From a bacterium (GTDB taxonomy: Bacteria; Patescibacteriota; Minisyncoccia; Minisyncoccales; PEYH01), in NCBI GenBank assembly GCA_021158195.1, contig JAGGVA010000025.1, positions 1 through 16,652 on the forward strand: DNA of 16,652 nucleotides, in the 5' to 3' direction. The notes under the pieces are model-generated. The model did not search any database. It saw only the letters and a list, made by a program, of their open reading frames with translations, and was not told where the DNA came from. Shown in pieces: positions 1 to 5,470 of the stretch (within the stretch, counting starts at the first letter, position 1; every line of letters starts with the position of its first letter). A program made the translations under genes and the position numbers.

Positions 1-515
1 ATTTGACTATTTGGGATAAAATGTAAAATTCCTTCCTTATCTTCTAGAACTGTCCTCCTTAAATTAAAATCTACAACCTTTCCCTTTTTTCCTCCAACCT
101 CGACTTCCTCCCCTACTCTAAATTGATCTTCAATTAAAATAAAAAGCCCTGATAAATAATCCTGAATTAGATTCTTTGCCCCAAAACTTAAAGCCAATCC
201 TCCAATTCCAATTCCAGTTAAAAGTGGAGTTATATTTATTCCAAGTTCTGGCAAAATTGTAATTATTGCTATTGTCCAAACAACTACTTTAATAGCCGAA
301 AAAATCACTCTCTCTAATGTATTGATTCTTTCCTTTTCTAATTTCAATTTAACTTTCTCTAATTTATCTTTCTTCTTTATTATTCTCTTCAAAACTCTCC
401 CAAGAAATATCCTTGAGACGTGTGTTATTCCAAAAGCAACAACCAAAATTAGAAGAATTTTAACTCCTTTTGTAAGCAACCATGAGATAAGTTGTCCAAT
501 GCTTACCTCCATCAT
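1..515 (-). CDS. MscS-family mechanosensitive ion channel, N-terminal part (cut by window edge)
   Basis: Small-conductance mechanosensitive channel of the MscS superfamily, which opens under membrane tension to release solutes during osmotic downshift. I translated the minus strand by hand: 171 residues are visible before the window edge. Hydrophobic helices lie at about residues 8-30, 70-90 and 97-127, joined by a Lys/Glu-rich charged stretch at 41-68. The third helix has the Gly/Ala-rich pore pattern (GIGIGGLALSFGAKNLIQD), followed by LSGLFILIEDQFRVGEEVEV and, at 167-171, IPNSQ, all typical of the TM3/beta-domain junction. The rest of the cytoplasmic domain is outside the window. The start is uncertain: ATG at 515, 512 or 533 (after an in-frame stop). 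I prefer 515, because a TATTAT box ends 6 bases upstream, as at the mutase gene. No Shine-Dalgarno precedes it; a GGAGG occurs only just inside the ORF. Confidence 0.85.
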   Translation of the reverse strand, partial: MMEVSIGQLISWLLTKGVKILLILVVAFGITHVSRIFLGRVLKRIIKKKDKLEKVKLKLEKERINTLERVIFSAIKVVVWTIAIITILPELGINITPLLTGIGIGGLALSFGAKNLIQDYLSGLFILIEDQFRVGEEVEVGGKKGKVVDFNLRRTVLEDKEGILHFIPNSQ

Positions 516-521
516 TATTTT

Positions 522-527
522 ATAATA
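522..527 (-). promoter_or_regulatory. Possible -10 box for the MscS-type gene
   Basis: TATTAT on the minus strand, 6 bases before the ATG at 515. No good -35 hexamer lies at 16-18 bases, so this is a weak prediction. If real, transcription would begin at the start codon (leaderless). Confidence 0.35.
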
Positions 528-549
528 CACCATTTTTTAATTTTTGGAA

Positions 550-628
550 CGCTAAAACAAATAAAGCTTTCGTCACGCAAGGGCTTTTGTGTTTATTCTT
601 GCGAGATGCCTAAAAATTTGTTTTAGCG
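550..628. repeat. Nested inverted repeat / stem-loop
   Basis: A perfect 13-bp outer inverted repeat, CGCTAAAACAAAT (550-562) with its complement (616-628), encloses an inner pair CGCAAG (576-581) and CTTGCG (598-603). It lies immediately upstream of the MscS-type gene, over the expected -35 region. It could be a palindromic repeat element, an operator, or a structured RNA leader; nothing identifies which. Confidence 0.55.
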
Positions 629-757
629 ATGCTTTTCCTTTCCGTGTTTTAAAATACCTCTCTCTTCTTACAACATCTTACTTACCTAAAAAAGCTTCAT
701 AAAATATCAGTTTCAGCGGACGACGAAACCTCGTTGAACTCATCTCTACTACCTTTT

Positions 758-770
758 GGGGACTGTCCCC
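758..770. repeat. Short palindrome GGGGACTGTCCCC
   Basis: Inverted repeat of GGGGAC and GTCCCC around one central base. G/C-rich against AT-rich surroundings, so likely part of a dispersed palindromic repeat rather than gene remnant. No transposase is visible nearby. Confidence 0.4.
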
Positions 771-790
771 GAGAAAGTGATTGAGCGGCT

Positions 791-868
791 CTAAACCACG
801 TAGGGTTTAGGGCTTGCCACATGCCACGTAGGGTTTAGGGCTTGCCATGCACCCTACGTGGTGCATGG
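791..868. repeat. Cluster of ACGTAG-loop hairpins and a 24-bp direct repeat
   Basis: A 24-bp sequence beginning CCACGTAGGG and ending GGGCTTGCCA occurs at 796-819 and again, identical, at 824-847. Two perfect hairpins flank the array: CTAAACC (791-797), loop ACGTAG, GGTTTAG (804-810); and CCATGCACC (845-853), loop CTACGT, GGTGCATGG (860-868). The second loop is the reverse complement of the first, so both elements carry the same core on opposite strands but with different outer stems. The second hairpin overlaps the CCA end of the neighbouring tRNA-Ser and could act as its 3' trailer structure. Confidence 0.6.
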
Positions 869-954
869 CGGAGGGGGCGGGACTTGAACCCGCAACCCCG
901 ATAAACGGGACTGGTTCTCCAGACCAGCGCCTTGCCAATTCGGCACACCCCTCC
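866..954 (-). tRNA. tRNA-Ser (anticodon GGA), CCA encoded
   Basis: Decodes UCC (and UCU by wobble). On the minus strand the 7-bp acceptor stem pairs GGAGGGG (954-948) with CCCCTCC (876-870), followed by discriminator G869 and an encoded CCA at 868-866. The anticodon arm is CTGGT-CTGGAGA-ACCAG, giving anticodon GGA. A long variable arm (about 15 bases) fits a class II tRNA, and the T arm is GCGGG-TTCAAGT-CCCGC. It lies downstream of htpX on the same strand and may be read through from it or from its own weak promoter. The CCA forms part of a hairpin arm that continues into the trailer. Confidence 0.96.
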
Positions 955-961
955 GGAGATA

Positions 962-990
962 ACATTAAGCGATAAACTTTAAACTGTAAA
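962..990 (-). promoter_or_regulatory. Possible promoter of tRNA-Ser
   Basis: On the minus strand, TTTACA (990-985), a 17-base spacer, and TAATGT (967-962), ending 7 bases before the mature tRNA 5' end. The -35 is good (5 of 6) but the -10 matches only 3 of 6, so confidence is low. Confidence 0.35.
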
Positions 991-994
991 CAAC

Positions 995-1034
995 AAATTT
1001 CTATAAATTTCCATTTATTTCTACAAATTTCTTT
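995..1034. repeat. 10-bp tandem repeat, phased AAATTT tracts (4 units)
   Basis: Four degenerate units of consensus AAATTTCTAT in exact 10-base register: AAATTTCTAT, AAATTTCCAT, TTATTTCTAC, AAATTTCTTT. The array ends 4 bases before the htpX stop codon. The same family recurs downstream of groEL (5401-5470) and upstream of RNase J (11914-11940). A/T tracts repeated once per helical turn are expected to curve DNA. Confidence 0.6.
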
Positions 1035-1037
1035 TAT

Positions 1038-1934
1038 CTATATTTTCATTTCTCTTAGGGCTTTTATTCTTTCTTCTACTGGCGGGTGGGTCATAAATAA
1101 CTTTGCAAACCAGTTTGATTTTTGCTTTCCTCTAAAAGGATTTGCAACGAATAAATGAGCAGTCGCAGAACTTGCAACGCTCATTGGATGAGGATCTGAA
1201 GCAATTTTCTCTAACGCTCTTGCTAAACCTTCTGGATATCTTGTAAGCAAAGCGCCCGAGGCATCTGCTAAAAATTCTCTTTTTCTGGAAATTGCAAGTC
1301 TTATCAATGTGGCAGCAATTGGGGCTAAAATTATTGCAATCAAACCTAAAAGATAAAATAATTGATTTTCCTCTCGCTTTCTTCTGCCTCCCCCACCCCA
1401 CCAAAGACTTCTTAGAAAAATCTCGCAGGCAATTGAAATCATTCCGGCTAACACTACCACTACAGTCTGAAGAAGAATATCACGATTCTTGATATGAGAA
1501 AGTTCATGAGCAATCACTCCCTCAAGTTCTGAACGTTCCAACTTCTTAAGCAATCCTCGAGTTACCGCCACAACAGAATGATTAGGATCTCTTCCTGTTG
1601 CAAACGCATTTGGTTGTTCTTCGTCTAAAATGTAAATTTTTGGCATTGGCAGACCGGCTGTAATACATAAATTTTCTACAATCCGATAAAGTTCTGGGTT
1701 GTCTTCTTTTTTTATTGGTCTTGCCTTTGTCATATAAAGAACGATTCTATCTGAATACCAATAAGAAGTGATACTAGAAAGAACTGCAAAAATAGCAGCA
1801 ATAATTAAAATTTCTGGTTTTTCAAATACATAACTAAAAATCCATCCGATGCCAATTATAAAAAGCAAAAAGATGGTAATTAAAAAATAGGTTTTTCGGA
1901 TGTTAGTATCTTTTAGGGTATAAAGTGTTGGCAT
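1038..1934 (-). CDS. htpX: HtpX-type M48 membrane zinc metalloprotease
   Basis: Integral-membrane metalloprotease that cleaves misfolded or damaged membrane proteins, with its active site on the cytoplasmic side. The protein is 298 residues, normal for HtpX. Two hydrophobic segments lie at about 16-36 and 41-60, and two more at about 155-172 and 191-212. The zinc motif HELSH is at 143-147, in the context GVIAHELSHIKNRD, and the third ligand is expected at Glu220 in SRKREFLADASGA. The C-terminal motif THPPVEERIKAL is also typical of M48B. It is last in the five-gene lemA operon, starting 1 base after the DUF4325 stop, so translation is probably coupled. The start ATG at 1934 has no Shine-Dalgarno before it, only A-rich sequence. 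Confidence 0.95.
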   Translation of the reverse strand: MPTLYTLKDTNIRKTYFLITIFLLFIIGIGWIFSYVFEKPEILIIAAIFAVLSSITSYWYSDRIVLYMTKARPIKKEDNPELYRIVENLCITAGLPMPKIYILDEEQPNAFATGRDPNHSVVAVTRGLLKKLERSELEGVIAHELSHIKNRDILLQTVVVVLAGMISIACEIFLRSLWWGGGGRRKREENQLFYLLGLIAIILAPIAATLIRLAISRKREFLADASGALLTRYPEGLARALEKIASDPHPMSVASSATAHLFVANPFRGKQKSNWFAKLFMTHPPVEERIKALREMKI

Positions 1935-1935
1935 A

Positions 1936-2214
1936 TTATTTTTTTATTTCTTTCTGGATTGCCTGTCTTTGCCGTGAAACTATTTTAAAAAGTTTTTTTA
2001 AAGAGTCATTTACCCCACAAAGCCTTATCAGAATCTTCTTTTTTTTCAATTCTTCAATCAGATTGATTAATTCGTCTGCAAAACTTCTTGAAAAAAATAT
2101 TACTTCAGAAAAATCTAAAGTTATAATTTTTTTGCCGCAACCAAGAATTTCTCTTTTGAGAGTGTCTACCTCTTTTCGAGAAATTAGATATTTTTTTTGA
2201 AATTTTATTTTCAT
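1936..2214 (-). CDS. STAS-like DUF4325-type small protein
   Basis: A 92-residue soluble protein resembling the STAS-like DUF4325 family. The core motif TLDFSEVIFFSRSFADEL is at residues 32-49, where classical STAS anti-anti-sigma factors have a D-x-S...DS region; Ser42 and Ser44 lie at the place of the phosphorylatable serine. A Lys-rich helix follows (NLIEELKKKK), then the strand ILIRLCGV. It overlaps the upstream ATPase gene by an ATGA junction and htpX starts 1 base after it, so the three are translationally linked. By analogy with RsbV/RsbW-type pairs it probably binds the ATPase encoded next to it; the output is not visible. No Shine-Dalgarno. Family assignment is by motif recall, without a profile search. 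Confidence 0.75.
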   Translation of the reverse strand: MKIKFQKKYLISRKEVDTLKREILGCGKKIITLDFSEVIFFSRSFADELINLIEELKKKKILIRLCGVNDSLKKLFKIVSRQRQAIQKEIKK

Positions 2215-2756
2215 TGTTCTAAGTATTTATAGAAATCTATTTCCTTTATCGGCGCGTTAATTTTTATTTTTGTTCCCTTTCTGGGAGGAATTTTTTGATA
2301 TTCTTTCCTTTCTTTTTCGAGAGTAACTCTTGCTTTTCCCGTTTCGATTACAAGTTTGCCGTTTATCTTTCTTGTAAGATTTTGGACAGAATATAGCCCA
2401 AACCCCCTTTCGGATAAATTTTTTGTAGAAAGCCCTGAGAGAGCAAAATCAATTGCTGAAAAATCATCTTTTGGAATTATTTTTCTTTTAAGATAGGATC
2501 TTCTTATTCCTATTCCCTTATCTTCTACTTCTAATGAAACAAATTTTTTCCTAATCTCTATTTGAATCTTTGCCTTTTTGGCTTCGGAGTGCTCTTCTAT
2601 ATTTGTAAAAAGTTCAGAGATTACATAAAGAAGGTATTGTATAAATCCTTTTGGAACTTTTAGTTGTTCTACAAATTCTGAAAAGTTATCAAATTCGTTT
2701 TTGATGTTTTTGACCAAAAAGTTTTTTTTATAGGACGAGCATTTCATTTTCATCAT
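2211..2756 (-). CDS. Stand-alone Bergerat-fold ATPase (RsbW/HATPase_c_2-like)
   Basis: Histidine-kinase-like ATP-binding protein with no dimerisation/phosphoacceptor domain, as in anti-sigma serine kinases. From ATG 2756 it has 181 residues. The N-box ELFTN is at 48-52 in SELFTNIEEHSEAKKA, the G1 box DKGIGI at 79-84, and the G2 box RGFGLYSV at 117-124; all ATP-binding elements are present. A basic C-terminal extension (about 147-181) follows the domain. The gene overlaps the downstream STAS-like gene by ATGA, the classic kinase/antagonist layout. The reading frame extends upstream to a TTG at 2795 that overlaps the DUF2207 stop; I chose ATG 2756 because the extra residues are not part of the domain and every other start here is ATG. 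Substrate, and whether a sigma factor is involved, are unknown. Confidence 0.8.
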   Translation of the reverse strand: MMKMKCSSYKKNFLVKNIKNEFDNFSEFVEQLKVPKGFIQYLLYVISELFTNIEEHSEAKKAKIQIEIRKKFVSLEVEDKGIGIRRSYLKRKIIPKDDFSAIDFALSGLSTKNLSERGFGLYSVQNLTRKINGKLVIETGKARVTLEKERKEYQKIPPRKGTKIKINAPIKEIDFYKYLEQ

Positions 2757-2788
2757 TTTAATTAAAGATTCAAGAAATACAAGAGAGG

Positions 2789-4735
2789 TTACCAACTTCC
2801 GCCACCACCGCCGCCGAAACCTCCACCGGAAAATCCTCCACCGCCAAGGCCACTACTGCCACTACCTGCCCCACCGTGGAAAGCGCCACTGCTAAAAGCA
2901 GATAAACTATGGCTAAGAGAATCAGCAAACGCTACGGCAGAAAAACTTGTAACAACAGGTCCTTCATACCAAGATGGAGGGTTCTGATAAATGCCTTCGA
3001 ACGCCTTTGCCCACTTATCAGTCAAGCCAAAAAGTATTGCATATGGCAGATACTCTTCAAAAATATTTTCTCTTTCATAAAACTGAGCCCTATATTTTTC
3101 CGCTGTTTTAATAAAATCCCTGAAGCCTAAAATTTTCCAGTAAGCATCTGCTCCTTTTCTTGTCTTTTTTGGCATAAAACGAGCAAAAATAATAAAGAGA
3201 AATCCTGATGAAACTAAAGAAATTATAAGATACTTAATAGATGAAAGCCCCGAACTTATAGAAGAAAAAACAATAAAAACAAGAAAAGATACTAGCGCAG
3301 AAATTATTAAAGAAATAATTGCTACTAAAATAAGTTTCGGGAAGTTTCTTTTGGTGACCTTCGTCTCTAACATCTCTAAATTGGGGCGAGATTTTTGCAA
3401 AGGGAAAAGTTTCGCAAAAACAATGGGTGGTATTACAAGTAAAAATATGAAAAATAAATCAAAAATGGCATCAACTGATGATGATTTTGCCCATAGCAAT
3501 AAAAGAGATAAAAAGATAATAATGCTTCCTAAAGTATGCCAGTGATTTAAAACTTTTTGAGGATTCTGAGAAAAATATTTTCTATCTGTCAATTTTTGAA
3601 AGCATTTCTTGGTAATTGAATTAACCGAGCGAGCCAACCTACCCGATCTTTTTAGTTCAGACAATTTCACCCTTTCTTTTCTTGAAAACAAGTTTTCTAA
3701 AAATTTCTTTTCATAATCAGAAAGTTCTTCTGAATTTCTAAATTCTTTAAGTTTTATAAATTCGTAATCCTTTTTTGAAAAGAAATATTTTTTCTCAATT
3801 TCTTTTATTTTTATAAATCCCCTTACTGCCAAATCAATCAATGTTGCCGCAAAAGCCCAATTGTTTATTTTTTGTTTTAAAATGGCTTGCACCTCCATTG
3901 GTCTCAAATTGTCTGGTGGTTCATACTGAACAACTATAGGTTTTTTGATTTTAGGATCTCTCCCCTTGGTAAACCACTGATAAAAAAGAAATAAAAAGAC
4001 AATTAATGGAATAGCAAAAGCGCCATATTCACCAATTACCCAGAATGCTTTCTTGTAGAAAGGAATTTTTATTCTCCCTTTTGGCAAACCAACAACTACT
4101 GTAAAGCCCTCGCCGGGCGAAAGTTTATCTAACGTTTCAAAAATTACGCTTTTGGGCTCATTAGTATAAAAAGTGCAATCTTCTTTTTTAGAACCATAAA
4201 CTCCGGTAAAACATTTTGGAGTTACCTCTGATAAACCAATATTTTCTGGAAGATTAAGCGCAAACCTCGCTTTTTCAATAGGAACTTTCCATTGATTGCC
4301 GGTAACGTTCCAATATAATTCATCGTGATCTTCAAAGAATAAAATCCCTTTCTCTACCTTATATTCTATATTATATACATGAACCCCTGTTATTAGTTTG
4401 TCGAGATCTCCAATCTTAATCTCGAGTAATTGTCTTTTTTCTTTCGTCTGAAATTTATAGGGCTTATTTTGTTCATCAAAAACTCGTACTTTCGTAATCC
4501 TTATTCCTTTGGTTGGTATAACTCTAAAAATTCCGTGTCTATGATTAGAACCAAAATCATATATTATCTTTTCCCGAACCAAATAAGAGGCGTCTTTATT
4601 TAAATTTGCCTCAACGTCAAAACTTTTTATTTTTTCTGGAGAAAAACTTTCTTTATAGAAGGAGTAAGAAAAGGAGAAAACCAAAAAACACAACAAAAAC
4701 CCTAAAAACACTGAGAATGCTAACTTAGAATTCAT
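2789..4735 (-). CDS. DUF2207-type membrane protein with Gly-rich C-terminus
   Basis: A 648-residue predicted membrane protein of the DUF2207 type. A signal sequence or membrane anchor is at about 5-27. The extracytoplasmic beta-rich N-terminal domain (about 35-220) contains VREKIIYDFGSNHRHGIFRVIP and the LYWNVTG motif usual for the family. A transmembrane helix lies at about 230-252, then a cytoplasmic region with ELSDYEKKFLENLF. Further hydrophobic segments occur at about 400-420, 425-445, 465-490 and 498-515, and the protein ends in a Ser/Gly-rich tail finishing GGGGGGSW. The biochemical role of DUF2207 is not established. It commonly sits with LemA, as here, where lemA ends 16 bases upstream. 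The start ATG 4735 has no Shine-Dalgarno; a small hairpin occupies the intercistronic gap. Confidence 0.9.
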   Translation of the reverse strand: MNSKLAFSVFLGFLLCFLVFSFSYSFYKESFSPEKIKSFDVEANLNKDASYLVREKIIYDFGSNHRHGIFRVIPTKGIRITKVRVFDEQNKPYKFQTKEKRQLLEIKIGDLDKLITGVHVYNIEYKVEKGILFFEDHDELYWNVTGNQWKVPIEKARFALNLPENIGLSEVTPKCFTGVYGSKKEDCTFYTNEPKSVIFETLDKLSPGEGFTVVVGLPKGRIKIPFYKKAFWVIGEYGAFAIPLIVFLFLFYQWFTKGRDPKIKKPIVVQYEPPDNLRPMEVQAILKQKINNWAFAATLIDLAVRGFIKIKEIEKKYFFSKKDYEFIKLKEFRNSEELSDYEKKFLENLFSRKERVKLSELKRSGRLARSVNSITKKCFQKLTDRKYFSQNPQKVLNHWHTLGSIIIFLSLLLLWAKSSSVDAIFDLFFIFLLVIPPIVFAKLFPLQKSRPNLEMLETKVTKRNFPKLILVAIISLIISALVSFLVFIVFSSISSGLSSIKYLIISLVSSGFLFIIFARFMPKKTRKGADAYWKILGFRDFIKTAEKYRAQFYERENIFEEYLPYAILFGLTDKWAKAFEGIYQNPPSWYEGPVVTSFSAVAFADSLSHSLSAFSSGAFHGGAGSGSSGLGGGGFSGGGFGGGGGGSW

Positions 4736-4740
4736 ATGAA

Positions 4741-4759
4741 AATTCTAAAAATTAGAATT
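4741..4759 (-). promoter_or_regulatory. Small hairpin across the lemA stop / DUF2207 leader
   Basis: Perfect 8-bp inverted repeat AATTCTAA-AAA-TTAGAATT. On the transcribed strand it covers the lemA stop codon and ends 6 bases before the DUF2207 ATG. AT-rich and weak; it could modulate coupling between the two genes or be incidental. Confidence 0.3.
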
Positions 4760-5306
4760 CAACCTTTGGTACTTCTCTTGCTTCTGGCTCTTCTATTTCA
4801 AAAAGATCCATCTTTTTGAAACCAAAGAGTTTAGCAACAATGTTTGTGGGGAAACTTTCTATTTTAATATTAAGGTCTCTAACATTGGCATTATAGAACC
4901 TTCTTGCTGCCTGAATTTTGTCTTCTGTGTCGCGGAGTTCTCTTTGTAATTCAAGAAAATTTTGAGAGGCCTTAAGATCTGGATAATTTTCAGCAACAGC
5001 AAAAAGAGATTTAAGAGTTTGGCTCAAAAAGTTCTCTGCCTCACCCTTTTCTTTTGGGGTTTGAGCACCCATTGCCTTTGATCTTGCTTCTGTAACCTTT
5101 TCAAACACTTCTTTTTCGTGAGATGCATAACCTTTTACTGTTTCCACCAAATTTGGAATTAGGTTATATCTTCTTTTAAGCTGCACTTCTATATCTGACC
5201 ATGCCTCTTTGGTTCTGTTTCTGAGACGAACAAGGGTATTAAAACTAAAAACTACCCAAAGAATCAAAATGGCTAAAATTATTAAGATTATTGTCAGAAT
5301 AGACAT
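4752..5306 (-). CDS. lemA: LemA family protein
   Basis: Membrane-anchored helical protein of the LemA family; its molecular role is poorly defined, but it repeatedly accompanies HtpX and DUF2207. It has 184 residues, the usual length. A single N-terminal membrane helix (about 3-24) is followed by the family signature: RNRTKEAWSDIEVQLKRRYN, then LIPNLVETVKGYASHE (about 51-66), then FAVAENYPDLKASQNFLELQ and AARRFYNANVRDLN, with FPTNIVAKLFGFK near the end. The body should be a long alpha-helical bundle outside or beneath the membrane. It is the first gene of the operon, downstream of the groEL terminator, with a plausible sigma-70 promoter 25 bases before the ATG at 5306. No Shine-Dalgarno is present. 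Confidence 0.95.
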   Translation of the reverse strand: MSILTIILIILAILILWVVFSFNTLVRLRNRTKEAWSDIEVQLKRRYNLIPNLVETVKGYASHEKEVFEKVTEARSKAMGAQTPKEKGEAENFLSQTLKSLFAVAENYPDLKASQNFLELQRELRDTEDKIQAARRFYNANVRDLNIKIESFPTNIVAKLFGFKKMDLFEIEEPEAREVPKVEF

Positions 5307-5331
5307 AAGTATTTATTAATTATTCAATTTA

Positions 5332-5360
5332 AGTATATCTTTACTTATCAATAAAGGCAA
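5332..5360 (-). promoter_or_regulatory. Predicted promoter of the lemA-DUF2207-ATPase-DUF4325-htpX operon
   Basis: On the minus strand, TTGCCT (5360-5355), a 17-base spacer, and TATACT (5337-5332), leaving about 25 bases to the lemA ATG. The -10 matches 5 of 6 and the -35 4 of 6. The -35 overlaps the 3' arm of the groEL terminator hairpin, so termination and initiation elements are fused. Confidence 0.5.
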
Positions 5361-5378
5361 GCCCTTGTGGGACTTGCC
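5356..5378 (-). terminator. Rho-independent terminator of groES-groEL
   Basis: On the minus strand the RNA would form GGCAAG(U)CCC-ACAA-GGGCUUGCC followed by UUUAUU: a 9-bp stem with one bulged base and a 4-base loop. It lies about 90 bases past the groEL stop, after the AAATTT repeat array. The 9-mer GGGCTTGCC of this arm is also found twice in the repeat cluster beside tRNA-Ser. Confidence 0.7.
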
Positions 5379-5400
5379 CCAACAAATTTCCACCAATCAA

Positions 5401-5470
5401 TTTCCACAAATTTCAATAAATTTCTATAAATTTCTATTTATTTCTATCAATTTCAATGAATTTCTATATT
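5401..5470. repeat. 10-bp tandem repeat, phased A/T tracts (7 units)
   Basis: Seven degenerate units in strict 10-base register (TTTCCACAAA, TTTCAATAAA, TTTCTATAAA, TTTCTATTTA, TTTCTATCAA, TTTCAATGAA, TTTCTATATT), with a partial unit before them. The array abuts the groEL stop codon directly. AAATTT-type tracts once per helical turn predict intrinsic DNA curvature. Confidence 0.7.

Larger units (their letters stand above)
516..865. repeat. Gene-free, repeat-rich interval between the MscS-type gene and tRNA-Ser
   Basis: About 350 bases without a credible gene on either strand. It holds, in order: a nested stem-loop (550-628), a short G/C palindrome (758-770), and a cluster of direct and inverted repeats sharing the core CCACGTAGGG (791-868). 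Local G+C rises well above the AT-rich surroundings near 750-870. The density of unrelated palindromes suggests a landing zone for small repeat elements. Confidence 0.6.

Noticed and set aside
322..525. Plus-strand open frame of 67 codons, hydrophobic at its start
   Set aside because: It is antisense to the MscS-type gene, whose minus-strand frame has clear family motifs.
1925..2200. Plus-strand frame of 91 codons opposite the STAS-like gene
   Set aside because: Phe/Ser-rich composition of an antisense shadow; the minus-strand frame has the STAS-like motif and ATGA coupling.
2757..2795. TTG start extending the ATPase gene upstream to 2795
   Set aside because: It would overlap the DUF2207 stop and add residues outside the domain; every other start in the window is ATG.
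5401..5470. Possible CRISPR array
   Set aside because: Units are 10 bp, contiguous and without spacers; no cas genes.
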